From: Ruminococcus sp.
GTDB taxonomy: Bacteria > Bacillota > Clostridia > Oscillospirales > Ruminococcaceae
DNA: 64,000 nucleotides
Direction of reading: 5' to 3'
NCBI GenBank assembly: GCA_015066665.1
Contig: SVNX01000004.1
Coordinates: forward strand, 1-64,000
Shown here piece after piece: positions 34,772 through 44,319 of the stretch; position 1 is the first letter of the stretch; every line of letters starts with the position of its first letter. The notes beneath the pieces were generated by a model. That model did not search any database. It had not been told where the DNA came from and worked only from the letters and a program-made list of their open reading frames with translations. A program made the position numbers and the translations under genes.

Positions 34772-35950
34772 TCAATTCACAAGATCCTCGAAGTTCTGTG
34801 CCGTATCGTCATTGACGGTATTGCGGTAGCTGCCCTCGGGGACAAGCTCGATGATCGAGCTGTTTTCATAGGCAAGCGGCACCTGTCTGGGACGGAACCA
34901 CTTGTTGATGATTTCAAGTGCGGCGGTCTTATGAATCGACCACATGGACTGGCCACCGGGGCCGGTGGCCTCTTCGCCGGGCACCATGAAGACATTGACA
35001 CGATCCATGCTGACGGTACCGGCAAGATCGGCGATCATGCTGATCTGTTCCATGCTCAGATCCGTTGCCATCAGCTGTCTGTCATAGATCTTCCGCATGG
35101 CACTCATGAGTTCAAGATTCCCCATATCGAGTGCTTTTTTCATCGCTGCGGCAAGAAAGAGACGCTGTGCCTTGACACGGCCGATGTCGCCTTCGTTATA
35201 GCCGCTGCGGAAACGCAGGAACCACTCGGACTGGGTGCCGTTCAGCACCTGCCTGCCCTCATAGAGGATCTTATCCGGCTCATAGACAATGGTACGGGGC
35301 AGATTGATCGGGATACCGCCGATGATGTCGACGATCTCCACAATGCTGTCGCAGTTGGTGATGACATAGGAATCGACAGGAATGCCGAAGCTCTCCTGTA
35401 CGGCATCGACCACACGCTGCACCTTGCTGACGCTCTTGTCGCCGCAGGCATAGATGCTGTTGAATTTATTCGTGCCTGAATTCGTGTAGTCGGGCATATA
35501 GCTGTCACGGGGGATCTGGAGGATATTCATGCTGGCGGTACGGATGTTGAACTGGATGAGATAGTTCACATCGTGCAGCGTGCCGCCGCCGTTTGTGAAT
35601 GTATCAAATCCGAGGAACAAAATGGTATACTGCCCTTCGATGGTCTGGTTGAGATCCAGTCCGTCATCGAATGTGACATCCTCCTCACTGCGCAGCTCCT
35701 CCTTGACCGCCTGGGACTCGACCTTGGAGATGGTGCCCTCCTGAATGATCATGGGCTGCCAGCGTTTGAAATAGGACGGGATGGAGACATGTTCGATGGT
35801 TTCCTCGGCACCGTTTGCCTCATGCAGCACCATGATGGGTGCATTGAGTACAAGCACGGCAGCGATCACCAGTGTGAGAACGATCGAACAGGCCTTCATA
35901 CTAATGTTTACGATTCTTTTTTTGGCTTTATCAGTTAATTTTTTGCTCAT
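34772..35950 (-). CDS. LytR-CpsA-Psr family glycopolymer ligase (392 aa)
   Basis: LCP proteins attach wall teichoic acids or other glycopolymers to peptidoglycan outside the cell. One N-terminal membrane segment (about 17-40) anchors an extracellular domain. The family LxxLxIPRDSY block (MNILQIPRDSYM) and LRFRSGYNEGDIGRVKAQRLFL arginine motif are clear. At the first active-site position the usual arginine-x-aspartate is replaced by LHD, a point to check. It could transfer a polymer that the MBOAT/DHHW system modifies, but that is speculative. Its start overlaps the yqeK stop. Confidence 0.9.
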   Translation of the reverse strand: MSKKLTDKAKKRIVNISMKACSIVLTLVIAAVLVLNAPIMVLHEANGAEETIEHVSIPSYFKRWQPMIIQEGTISKVESQAVKEELRSEEDVTFDDGLDLNQTIEGQYTILFLGFDTFTNGGGTLHDVNYLIQFNIRTASMNILQIPRDSYMPDYTNSGTNKFNSIYACGDKSVSKVQRVVDAVQESFGIPVDSYVITNCDSIVEIVDIIGGIPINLPRTIVYEPDKILYEGRQVLNGTQSEWFLRFRSGYNEGDIGRVKAQRLFLAAAMKKALDMGNLELMSAMRKIYDRQLMATDLSMEQISMIADLAGTVSMDRVNVFMVPGEEATGPGGQSMWSIHKTAALEIINKWFRPRQVPLAYENSSIIELVPEGSYRNTVNDDTAQNFEDLVN

Positions 35951-36567
35951 TTTGCGGGCATCCTTTCCCTCTGTCTGGATTCCCCGTTCTCCTGTTCCGT
36001 CATGGAGCGGAGCAGGTAGGCATTGTAGGCGGAGACGGTGTACTGCGGGAGAAGTCCGCCCTTTTTGAGGACACTCTGCGACGCCTGCCGCAGGGACTCA
36101 AGCATGGCGTTCTGCAAATTCTCATGCGCCAGCTTCCGCATTTTTCCGACTCCCTTGAAATCACGCTCATCGGAGATGAGATCGGCCATATAGACGATCT
36201 CCTCAAGGAGCGACATCCCTTCCCTGCCGACGGTATGGAACCGCACGGCATTGAGAATATCCTCATCCTTCACGCCGAATTCCGTCTGAAGGAATCTTGC
36301 ACCGGCAATCCCATGCCAGAGCTTCTTCGAATACAGCTCCGCCGCATCCGGTTTAAAATCACCGGACAGCATCAGCTCACGCTGCTCCTCATACGGGAAT
36401 TCCTTGCAGATATCGTGTAAAAGTCCGGCAAAATAGGCTTTTTCCATATCCCCGCCATATCGCTGGGCGAGCTGTCGGGCGGCTCTTGCCACATTGCAGG
36501 AATGCCGGAACCGCTTGGGAGAAAGCTGCTGTTCAAGAAAAGCGATCTTATCCTTGATCTGATACAT
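35947..36567 (-). CDS. yqeK: YqeK HD-domain Ap4A hydrolase (206 aa)
   Basis: YqeK proteins symmetrically split the alarmone Ap4A into two ADP. The HD-domain metal ligands are in RHSCNVARAA and GLLHDICKEF, followed by a distal HGIAGARFL histidine and the RFHTVG block. The start at 36567 is preferred over one six codons upstream because AGGAAG lies at the right distance. It overlaps nadD by 20 bases and the LCP gene by 4, so translation is coupled at both ends. Confidence 0.93.
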   Translation of the reverse strand: MYQIKDKIAFLEQQLSPKRFRHSCNVARAARQLAQRYGGDMEKAYFAGLLHDICKEFPYEEQRELMLSGDFKPDAAELYSKKLWHGIAGARFLQTEFGVKDEDILNAVRFHTVGREGMSLLEEIVYMADLISDERDFKGVGKMRKLAHENLQNAMLESLRQASQSVLKKGGLLPQYTVSAYNAYLLRSMTEQENGESRQRERMPAK

Positions 36568-37171
36568 GCTCATCACTTCCTGCATATAGATTCGTCATTG
36601 TAATATATTGTACTATTTTTTCCGGCAAATAGCAAGAACAATCCTGTTTTTTCCCGATCATGTCCCGCAATTTTGTGGAAGATAGCGGATAACTTTCCAC
36701 ATTCACAAGGTGAATCTCACCATATTGCCGCAGGTGATCTGCGGCCTCAACCAGAAGACCGTACTCATCTTCCTCTCTTGCCGCACCCGCAAGGGCTGTG
36801 AGCTGCAGGATTTCCTGCCAGCGGTGCCACTGGGTGAACGTCCGGAGCATATCCCCGCCCACGAGGAAGAAAAACTGATCTTCGGGACGTTCCTCGATGA
36901 ACTGCTTCACTGTGTAGTAGGAGTAGCTGACGGTATCACGCCGCAGCTCGTCATCCCGCACACGCATCCACGAATAGTCCTCGGCGATGAGACGGCACAT
37001 GGCGAGCCTGTCGGCATCGGGGGCATAGTGGGTGCTGGATTTATGGGGCGGAATGCGGGCGGGCACCAGCCAGACTTCATCGAGCTGCAGCGCAGCATGA
37101 AGCTGCTCTGCCAGATGCAGATGGCCGTTATGGGGCGGATTGAAGCTCCCGCCGAAAATGCCGATCCGCAT
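36548..37171 (-). CDS. nadD: Nicotinate-nucleotide adenylyltransferase
   Basis: The enzyme joins nicotinate mononucleotide to AMP in NAD synthesis. The N-terminal GIFGGSFNPPHNGHL contains the nucleotidyltransferase HxGH signature, and SSTKLRDMI near the end matches the family's STxxR motif that binds ATP. The length (207 aa) is usual. Its start shares one base with the yhbY stop. Confidence 0.96.
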   Translation of the reverse strand: MRIGIFGGSFNPPHNGHLHLAEQLHAALQLDEVWLVPARIPPHKSSTHYAPDADRLAMCRLIAEDYSWMRVRDDELRRDTVSYSYYTVKQFIEERPEDQFFFLVGGDMLRTFTQWHRWQEILQLTALAGAAREEDEYGLLVEAADHLRQYGEIHLVNVESYPLSSTKLRDMIGKKQDCSCYLPEKIVQYITMTNLYAGSDEHVSDQG

Positions 37172-37479
37172 TACTTTGCCTTGGCGGCCTTGGGCAGTTC
37201 GATGACCGGATCCTGCGGGTTGCGCTTGAAGAGGACGAACTTGCTGCCGATGACCTGAACGACCTCGGACTTTGTCTTGGCAGCGATCTCCTCGGCGGCT
37301 TCACGGGAGGAGTACATGGAATTATCAAGTACACGCAGCTTGATCAGCTCTCTCTTGCGCAGGGCATCGTTCACCTGCTGAATGAGATTGTCATTGATGC
37401 CGCCCTTGCCGATCTGGAAGATGGTCTCATAAGCGGCAGCAAGGCTGCGAAGATGTGCTCTCTGTTTACTTGTCAGCAT
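37171..37479 (-). CDS. yhbY: YhbY family CRM-domain RNA-binding protein (102 aa)
   Basis: A single CRM domain protein that associates with pre-50S ribosomal particles. The GxxG RNA-contact loop is GKGG at residues 24-27, after LTSKQRAHLRSLA. The start at 37479 has AAAGGA 9 bases upstream and matches family length. An obg gene, the frequent upstream neighbour, is missing; rdgB takes its place 49 bases away. Confidence 0.95.
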   Translation of the reverse strand: MLTSKQRAHLRSLAAAYETIFQIGKGGINDNLIQQVNDALRKRELIKLRVLDNSMYSSREAAEEIAAKTKSEVVQVIGSKFVLFKRNPQDPVIELPKAAKAK

Positions 37480-37528
37480 ATTGGGATTCCTTTCTTTGAT
37501 GATGTTCATGAAGAATTGTCCTGCGATT

Positions 37529-38104
37529 TTACATTTCGCTTTGCAGCAGTGCATAAAGTGCCTTCAGGGCATTGGCACGATGGCTCACGGCATTCTTTTC
37601 CTCGGCGGACAGCTCCGCAAAGGACTTGTCGCCGTACATGAAAACAGGATCATAGCCGAAGCCGTTTGTACCCCGCTTTTCGTAGCCGATGCTGCCGCAG
37701 CATTCACCGCTGCAATGGGTCAGCGTTCCGTTCTCATCGATATAGGCGATGGCGGTGACGAATTTTGCGCCCCGCTTCTCCGCCGGCACATCGGCCATGA
37801 CGGAAAGCAGCTTGTCGCAGTGTTCACCCTCGGGGGCAAACCGTGCGGAATACACGCCGGGGCCGCCGTCCAGTGCATCCACACAGAGGCCGCTGTCATC
37901 GGCGATGACGGGCAGACTGACGGCTTCAAACACGGCTCTCGCCTTGATGGCGGCATTTTCAGCGAAGGTGGCACCGTTTTCCTCGGGATTCACATTGCAG
38001 CCGGCCTCCTTCTGGGAGAGCACCTCGATGCCGAGGGGGGACAGGATCTCACGCACCTCACGCAGCTTATTGGCATTATTGGTTGCCAGTACAATTTTAT
38101 TCAT
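37529..38104 (-). CDS. rdgB: XTP/dITP pyrophosphatase
   Basis: A Ham1-family enzyme that hydrolyses inosine and xanthosine triphosphates and so keeps these bases out of DNA and RNA. The substrate-binding ATNNANKLREV start, FAENAAIKARA helix, DDSGLCVDALDGGPGVYSARFA block and late FGYDPVF and SHRANAL motifs are all present. The length is typical at 191 aa. It overlaps the end of ftsY by 8 bases. Confidence 0.95.
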   Translation of the reverse strand: MNKIVLATNNANKLREVREILSPLGIEVLSQKEAGCNVNPEENGATFAENAAIKARAVFEAVSLPVIADDSGLCVDALDGGPGVYSARFAPEGEHCDKLLSVMADVPAEKRGAKFVTAIAYIDENGTLTHCSGECCGSIGYEKRGTNGFGYDPVFMYGDKSFAELSAEEKNAVSHRANALKALYALLQSEM

Positions 38105-39068
38105 CCGCTTCGTCCTCCGTTTCCGCAGGCTGGGGCAGGCTTTCGATCTTCACGTCCTTGGAATGATCGAAGAGTGCCTTGACGAAGCTTGCATTGTCGA
38201 AGGGCTGCAGATCATCGATCTTCTCGCCCACGCCCACGAGCTTGACGGGAATGCCCAGTTCGTTGCGGATCGATACAACGATGCCGCCCTTGGCGGTGCC
38301 GTCGAGCTTTGTGAGGACGATGCCGGTGATGTCGGCCACCTCACTGAAGAGGCGTGCCTGACTGACGGCATTCTGGCCGGTTGTGGCATCGAGCACGAGA
38401 AGAACTTCTCTTGCACAGCCTTCTGCACGGGATTCGAGGATGCGGTTAATCTTGGCCAGCTCATCCATCAGATTCTTCTTGTTATGCAGTCTGCCGGCGG
38501 TATCAACGATGACCACATCGCAGTGTCTTGCCTTGGCGGCAGTGATGGCATCGAACACAACAGCCGCAGGATCGGAGCCCTCGGCATGCTTGACGATCTC
38601 CACGCCCGCACGCTGTGTCCAGACTTCCAGCTGGTCGATGGCAGCGGCACGGAAGGTATCGGCAGCAGCGACGATCACCCGCTTGCCCTCATTCCTGAAC
38701 TGGTGGCACATCTTGCCGATGGTCGTGGTCTTGCCCGCACCATTGACGCCGATGACCATGATGACCGAGGGCGTGGTGGACAGATCGAGCGAAACATCAT
38801 CCCCCATCATATCGCCGATGATCTCCTCGATCAGCTCCATGATCAGGGCGGGATCGGTCACGCCGCGTTCCTTGATGAGCTTGCGGAGACGCTCGCAGAT
38901 TTCCACGGAGGTTTCCACGCCCATGTCGCTCATGATCATGGTTTCCTCCAGCTCTTCGAACAGCTCCTCATCGATCTTGGTAAAGCGGTTGACGACACGC
39001 TGCATCTTCTGCACCATGGCGTCCCTGGTCTTCTGCAGACCTGCTTTGATTTTTGCAAAAAAGCCCAT
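38097..39068 (-). CDS. ftsY: Signal recognition particle receptor FtsY
   Basis: FtsY is the GTPase that receives SRP-bound ribosomes at the membrane. The NG domain is complete, with GVNGAGKTT at 107-115, [16 protein letters not shown] and [10 protein letters not shown]. The acidic A domain of E. coli is absent, as is usual in Firmicutes (323 aa total). The start at 39068 follows AGGAGG. It lies 10 bases after smc, the common arrangement. Confidence 0.97.
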   Translation of the reverse strand: MGFFAKIKAGLQKTRDAMVQKMQRVVNRFTKIDEELFEELEETMIMSDMGVETSVEICERLRKLIKERGVTDPALIMELIEEIIGDMMGDDVSLDLSTTPSVIMVIGVNGAGKTTTIGKMCHQFRNEGKRVIVAAADTFRAAAIDQLEVWTQRAGVEIVKHAEGSDPAAVVFDAITAAKARHCDVVIVDTAGRLHNKKNLMDELAKINRILESRAEGCAREVLLVLDATTGQNAVSQARLFSEVADITGIVLTKLDGTAKGGIVVSIRNELGIPVKLVGVGEKIDDLQPFDNASFVKALFDHSKDVKIESLPQPAETEDEADE

Positions 39069-39078
39069 ATGCTTCCTC

Positions 39079-42000
39079 CTATTCTTCCGTTGGGATATCC
39101 TCCGGCTGCTCGAGCTTGAGCAGGCGGGAAATGCCATCCTCCTGCATGGTCACGCCGTAGAGGACATTCGCTTCCTCCATGGCACTGCGGCGATGGGTCA
39201 CAAGGACAAACTGGGTATGATCGGTGAACTGCTTGAGATACCGTGCATACTTGCGGACATTGGCTTCATCGAGTGCGGCATCGATCTCATCGAGGATGCA
39301 GAACGGTGCCGGCCGCAGCCGCAGAATGGCAAAGTAAATGGCAATCGCCACAAAGGACTGCTCGCCGCCGGAGAGAGAAATCAGATTCTTGATGACCTTT
39401 CCGGGCGGTGCCACGTTGATCTCGATGCCCGATGTGAGCACCTGCTCGGGGTCGGTGAGCCGCAGCTCGGCTTTGCCGCCGCCGAAGAGATCGACGAAGA
39501 TTTCCTTGAAATTCTGGTTGATGATGGCGAAGCTCTCGCTGAAGAGCCGGCACATCTCCTCGGTCAGCTCCGCAATGAGCTTTTCCAGCTCCGTCTTCGA
39601 CTTGCGGACATCGCTCATCTGGGCGGAGAGGAATTTGTATCGTTCGGAGACCTCTCGGTATTCCTCGATCGCATCGACATTGACGCTGCCGAGGGCACGA
39701 ATCTTCTGTTTCAGCTCTGCAAGGCGTCTCTTGGCAGCAACGGCATCCTCAATGGGCTGTGCCTGCTGCTGTGCCTCGGAGCGGGTCAGCTCATACACCT
39801 CAAGCAGCTGTGTAATGATGTGATCGCTGTCCGTCCGCACGGCGGTTTCCCGCTCGGTCAGGCGTGTGACCTCCGCCGAAAGCTTTTCCTTGGCAGCGTG
39901 GAAATCGTTCACGCTCTTCTGCATCTGGCGGATCTTCATATTCTGCTCGTCATGTGCAATGGTGCTGTCCTTTGCCTGCTGTTCGGCAGCAGCGGCATCG
40001 GCTTCGGTCTGTGCAAGGCGTTCGGTCTTTGCATCAGCCTCCTGCTGCTTCTGCTCCGCTGTACGGCGGTACTGCTCGATCTCATCGAGCAGTGTACGCT
40101 CACGCTCGGCGGCATGGGCGGCTATTTCCTGCATCTGCGCAAGGGCAAGATCGGCCGCTTCCCTGTCCTTTTCGTGCTGGGCAAGGCTGATCTTCAGGCT
40201 GCCGTAGGCCTCGGAACGCTTTTCACGCTCGCTCTGCAGGGCACTGCGGCGATCCTTGGCACCGGACAGACCTGCTTCGGCGGCGGCAATTTCTTCAAGA
40301 TGCTGTGCAAGGGCATGCTTTGCGGCACTTACGGCCTCTGCGGCATATTCCCGCTGCACGGCAAGATTACGCTGCTGCTGTGCTTCCTCCTCCTGCTGCC
40401 TGCGATACTGGGCAAGCGGGAAGGCACGGCGTTCGGCTTCGGTCTGCGCATCAAGGAATGCCTGCCGGAGCCTGCCGAAGGCTTCGGTTTCGGCAGCAAG
40501 ACGCTGCTCGGCCTGTACGGCTTGTTCGGTCATCTCACGGGCCTGCGCCTCGGATGTGCGGCACTGCTCTTCCAGATCGGCAATCGTCTGCCGCAGGGCA
40601 TCCAGCTCGGATTTGCGGGTGAGCATGCCGCCCGTTTTCTGAACGGAACCGCCCGTGAACGAACCGCCTGCATTGATCACCTGACCGTCCATGGTCACGA
40701 TACGGAAGCGATAGCCATAGCTTTTGGCAATGACGGTGCCGCAGTCGATGTCCTCGGCGATGACAATGCGGCCGAGAAGATTTTCAGCGATCTCCCGATA
40801 GGCCTGATCGCAGCTGACAAGGTCGCTTGCCACAGCCACAAAGCCCTGCTGCTTCTGCAATCCCTGTTCCTGAAGCTTCTTGCCGCGGATCGAGGTCAGC
40901 GGCAGGAAGGTCGCACGGCCTGCACGATTGTCACGCAGATAGCGGATACCGGCCTTGGCGGCGTCCTCATTCTCGACGATGAGATGCTGCACGGATGCAC
41001 CGAGTGCCGTCTCGATGGCAATACCATAGCGGCTGTCCACACGGATGAGCTGGGCAACGGTGCCGTACACACCGCGGAGCTGCCCCTGCTTCACACTGCG
41101 CATAATGCTCTTGACGCTGCCGGAGAAGCCCTCCATATTATTTTCCAGATCGGTGAGGATCCGGTGTCTCTGTTTCTTGTCACGCAGCTGGAAGGCACTC
41201 TGACGGAAAAGATCCTCCGTCTCCTGCTTTTTCTTCTGAATGCTGCGGTTTTCTTCACGCAGGGCATCCATTTTCTGCTCCTGCTCTGTGACCTGCTGCT
41301 GCACCTTCTGCATGGAGGCAAGCGCTTCCTGATAGAACTGCTCGGCTTCTGCGAGCTGCTGTCTGCCCTGCTCGGTGCTCTTTTTGAGTGCTGCTTCCTC
41401 GGCGGCAATGCGTGCTTCCTGCTCCTCAGCACTGCGGATGCCGAACTGCAGCTCACTGCGCTGCAGGTAGAGCTGATGGAGTGCCTCGTCCGCCTGACGG
41501 GATTTTTCATCCTCGGCAAGGTAAGCATGCTCCATCTCCTCAAAGGCAAGGCGTGCTTCTTCGAGTGCCCTGCGTGTGGCTTCACACTGGTGTTCCGCTT
41601 CCGCCGCTGCCTGTACGGCCGCTTCCAGGCGGGTGACCTGCGACTGCTGTGCCGCATGCTCCTCCTCCTGACGGGCCTCAGCGATCCGCTGGGCTTCCTC
41701 GCTGTGGATGACATCGTTCTTCAGCACGGCGATCTCCGAACGGATGCGGGCTGCCAGCTCACGCAGATTTGAAACGCGTGCATGGGCTTCCTCGGCATCG
41801 ACGGAGCATCGCTGCATGATGCGGTAGCACTCCTGAATCTTTGCATCCTCATCGGCAATATCACGCTCGGCATTCTCATATTCCGTGCGGCGGATGAGGA
41901 GGGTTTCCTCAAGTGTGCGGAGTTTTTCCTGCAGCACCCTGAGCTGATCAACCCAGACAGAAATCTCGAGCGTACGTTCTTCCTGTGCAAGAACGAGGAA

Positions 42001-42642
42001 TTTCTGTGCCTTTTCGGCCTGTCTGCGCAGCGGCTCAACACGCCCCTCAAGTTCCGAGACGATGTCGCCCAGACGCTGCATATTTTCCTCGGCCGCATCG
42101 AGCTTGCGCTCGGCCTCCGCCTTGCGGTAGCGGAATTTCGAAATGCCGGCGGCTTCCTCGAAGATCTCACGGCGGTCATTGCTCTTGGCGCCCACGATCT
42201 CGGCGATGCGTCCCTGTCCGATGATGGAATAGCCATCACGTCCCAGACCCGTATCCATGAACAGCTCGTTGATGTCCTTGAGGCGGACGGATTTGCCGTT
42301 GATGCGGTATTCGCTGTCACCGCTGCGATAGAGCTTGCGGGTGACGCTCACTTCGTCTCCATAGCCTGCAAGACGTCCCTCGCTGTTGTCGATGACGAGG
42401 GTAACGGCCGCAAAGCCCATGGGTCTTTTTGCAACAGTACCGGAAAAAATAACGTCTTCCATCTTGTTGCCGCGCAGTGTCTTTGTGGACTGTTCGCCCA
42501 GCACCCACCGCACGGAATCGCCGATATTACTTTTTCCGCTGCCGTTCGGTCCGACCACGGCGGTCAGACCTTTGTCAAAATTCAGCCTGATCTTATCCGG
42601 AAAGGACTTGAAGCCCTGAATTTCCAAGGATTTTAAGTACAT
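39079..42642 (-). CDS. smc: Chromosome segregation protein SMC
   Basis: The large ATPase of the bacterial condensin complex. Head segments at both ends carry GPNGSGKSN (about 32-40), the LSGGEQSFVAIA signature and the LDEIDAALDEAN Walker B. Two long coiled coils flank a hinge (about 510-680) with glycine-rich GGSFTGGSVQ. The 1187-aa length is normal. Partner genes scpA and scpB are not in the window. Between the radical SAM gene (3-base gap) and ftsY. Confidence 0.97.
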   Translation of the reverse strand: MYLKSLEIQGFKSFPDKIRLNFDKGLTAVVGPNGSGKSNIGDSVRWVLGEQSTKTLRGNKMEDVIFSGTVAKRPMGFAAVTLVIDNSEGRLAGYGDEVSVTRKLYRSGDSEYRINGKSVRLKDINELFMDTGLGRDGYSIIGQGRIAEIVGAKSNDRREIFEEAAGISKFRYRKAEAERKLDAAEENMQRLGDIVSELEGRVEPLRRQAEKAQKFLVLAQEERTLEISVWVDQLRVLQEKLRTLEETLLIRRTEYENAERDIADEDAKIQECYRIMQRCSVDAEEAHARVSNLRELAARIRSEIAVLKNDVIHSEEAQRIAEARQEEEHAAQQSQVTRLEAAVQAAAEAEHQCEATRRALEEARLAFEEMEHAYLAEDEKSRQADEALHQLYLQRSELQFGIRSAEEQEARIAAEEAALKKSTEQGRQQLAEAEQFYQEALASMQKVQQQVTEQEQKMDALREENRSIQKKKQETEDLFRQSAFQLRDKKQRHRILTDLENNMEGFSGSVKSIMRSVKQGQLRGVYGTVAQLIRVDSRYGIAIETALGASVQHLIVENEDAAKAGIRYLRDNRAGRATFLPLTSIRGKKLQEQGLQKQQGFVAVASDLVSCDQAYREIAENLLGRIVIAEDIDCGTVIAKSYGYRFRIVTMDGQVINAGGSFTGGSVQKTGGMLTRKSELDALRQTIADLEEQCRTSEAQAREMTEQAVQAEQRLAAETEAFGRLRQAFLDAQTEAERRAFPLAQYRRQQEEEAQQQRNLAVQREYAAEAVSAAKHALAQHLEEIAAAEAGLSGAKDRRSALQSEREKRSEAYGSLKISLAQHEKDREAADLALAQMQEIAAHAAERERTLLDEIEQYRRTAEQKQQEADAKTERLAQTEADAAAAEQQAKDSTIAHDEQNMKIRQMQKSVNDFHAAKEKLSAEVTRLTERETAVRTDSDHIITQLLEVYELTRSEAQQQAQPIEDAVAAKRRLAELKQKIRALGSVNVDAIEEYREVSERYKFLSAQMSDVRKSKTELEKLIAELTEEMCRLFSESFAIINQNFKEIFVDLFGGGKAELRLTDPEQVLTSGIEINVAPPGKVIKNLISLSGGEQSFVAIAIYFAILRLRPAPFCILDEIDAALDEANVRKYARYLKQFTDHTQFVLVTHRRSAMEEANVLYGVTMQEDGISRLLKLEQPEDIPTEE

Positions 42643-42645
42643 TGC

Positions 42646-43635
42646 TTACTCCCTTAATTCAATCTCATATTCCTCTGATGTCCCATCGCCGATGATTTTC
42701 ACATCGATCCCCTGCTGTGCAAAATACAGGATGTTCTCTCGCTTCTGACCGACCACCCTGCTGATGCAGGCAGGATGGACGGCAATGCGGTTTGTCTGTG
42801 TGCGTGAAAGCGGCAGTGCTGCCATCTTCCGGCGAAAGATCCGACCCTCACACAGCTCCCGGAATGCGGGGTGATAGTAGCCGGCGAGCCGGTCACGCTC
42901 GACGAATTCCGATGCATGCAGGCCGCATTTGATTACGGCAATGCCCGCTTCCCTGAACCGGAGCATCGCATCGGCACAGACATCGATCATCTCGTCCATG
43001 GACGGCAGGATGTAACTGCCCGCCTCATAGAGCTGCCCGAGCCTTGTGCCCCTGAGCACCACAACGGGATACATCCGTACGGTGTCGGGGTGGATTTCCA
43101 CGATCCTCTCCACTGTGGAAAGATCATCGGCAGGTGTGCTTCCATAGAGGCCCGTCATCATCTGCAGTCCCAGCCCAAAGCCGAAGCTCCGGATGCATGC
43201 ACAGGCATCCCTCACATCCTGTGCGGTATGCCCTCGCAGATTGGCTGTGAGCACAGCATCGCACATGGACTGCGCACCCAGCTCAATGGCCGTGACGCCG
43301 TACTGCAAAAGCAGTCGGAGGATTGCCTCGCTGATGCAATCGGGGCGTGTGGAAATGCGGATGCCGGCAAAGCGTCCTGCCCCAAGAAAGGGCTGTGCGG
43401 CCTTCAGCAGCGATGTCATATAATCCTGCGGGATGGCCGTAAAGCTCCCGCCGAAGAAGGCAATTTCCGCATTGGACGGATCCTGTATTTCAGCAAGTGC
43501 CTGTGTGCAGATGCGCACCACATCATCCGGCTGCGGCAGTGTCTGCTGTGCGGTGATGGTCTTCTGATTACAGAAGCTGCAGGCATGGGGACAGCCTGCA
43601 TGCGGCACAAAAATGGCGATGTTCTTATGTTTCAT
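42646..43635 (-). CDS. Radical SAM protein, Elp3-related N-terminal half type (329 aa)
   Basis: An iron-sulfur radical SAM enzyme. The cluster ligands are C15, C19 and C22 in GCPHACSFC, followed by FFGGSFTAIP (SAM contact) and a barrel with STRPDCI and GAQSM motifs shared with Elp3 and oxygen-independent coproporphyrinogen-type enzymes. It lacks the GNAT acetyltransferase domain of true Elp3. This gene type commonly sits between rnc and smc in Clostridia; its substrate is unknown. It overlaps rnc by 11 bases and has no good ribosome binding site of its own. Confidence 0.88.
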   Translation of the reverse strand: MKHKNIAIFVPHAGCPHACSFCNQKTITAQQTLPQPDDVVRICTQALAEIQDPSNAEIAFFGGSFTAIPQDYMTSLLKAAQPFLGAGRFAGIRISTRPDCISEAILRLLLQYGVTAIELGAQSMCDAVLTANLRGHTAQDVRDACACIRSFGFGLGLQMMTGLYGSTPADDLSTVERIVEIHPDTVRMYPVVVLRGTRLGQLYEAGSYILPSMDEMIDVCADAMLRFREAGIAVIKCGLHASEFVERDRLAGYYHPAFRELCEGRIFRRKMAALPLSRTQTNRIAVHPACISRVVGQKRENILYFAQQGIDVKIIGDGTSEEYEIELRE

Positions 43636-44317
43636 AGCCCATCAGTGCAAGTGCCTCACGGGCGGCCATCTGTTCGGCCTCCTTCTTGCTCTTGCCGGTG
43701 CCCTTGCCGATGACATTGGAATTGAGGCACACATCCACCACAAAGGTCTTGCTGTGGTCGGGGCCGGATTCCTCGATGAGCTTGTATTCCACCTTTTCCT
43801 CGGGATTCTTCTGAATGACTTCCTGCAGGGCGGTCTTGTAATCGCCGAAGAGCAGGGAGCGTTTTTCCGTGAGATTGGTCGGAATGAAGCGGAGAATATG
43901 GGTTCTGGCCGCCTCGAGACCTGCATCGAGATAAATGGCTGCGATCACCGCCTCAAAGGCATCCGCAAGAATGGATGGACGCTCACGGCCGCCGGTATGG
44001 GCCTCGCCCTTGCCGAGGAGCAGATAATCACCAAGTGAAATCTGCATGGCAAAGCGGTGCAGCGATTTCTCACAGACAAGCGCCGCACGGATCTTGGTCA
44101 GCTCGCCCTCGGGCAGATTGGGATAATGCTCGAACAGATATTGAGACACCACAATCGACAGCACGCTGTCGCCCAGAAACTCCAGACGCTCGTTGCTGCG
44201 GCGCTGCTTCTTCTTCTCGTTGGCGTAGGAAGAATGGGACAGTGCCTCGTGGATCAGATCTTTATTGTGAAAGGTATAGCCGATAATGCGTTCAAATTCG
44301 GAAAGCCCGTTTACCAT
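43625..44317 (-). CDS. rnc: Ribonuclease III
   Basis: A double-strand RNA endonuclease that processes rRNA precursors and some mRNAs. The signature ERLEFLGDSVLSIVVS with catalytic acids is near residue 40, the second acidic site is in DAFEAVIAAIYLD, and a double-stranded RNA-binding domain occupies the C-terminal 70 residues. The 230-aa length is standard. It starts 2 bases after plsX; the usual acpP gene between them is missing. Confidence 0.96.
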   Translation of the reverse strand: MVNGLSEFERIIGYTFHNKDLIHEALSHSSYANEKKKQRRSNERLEFLGDSVLSIVVSQYLFEHYPNLPEGELTKIRAALVCEKSLHRFAMQISLGDYLLLGKGEAHTGGRERPSILADAFEAVIAAIYLDAGLEAARTHILRFIPTNLTEKRSLLFGDYKTALQEVIQKNPEEKVEYKLIEESGPDHSKTFVVDVCLNSNVIGKGTGKSKKEAEQMAAREALALMGYET

Positions 44318-44319
44318 GC

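Noticed and set aside
38383-41772. Open frame of 1129 codons opposite smc and ftsY
   Set aside because: Antisense to two genes with clear motifs. The Leu/Cys/Phe-rich translation is the usual shadow of coiled-coil codons.
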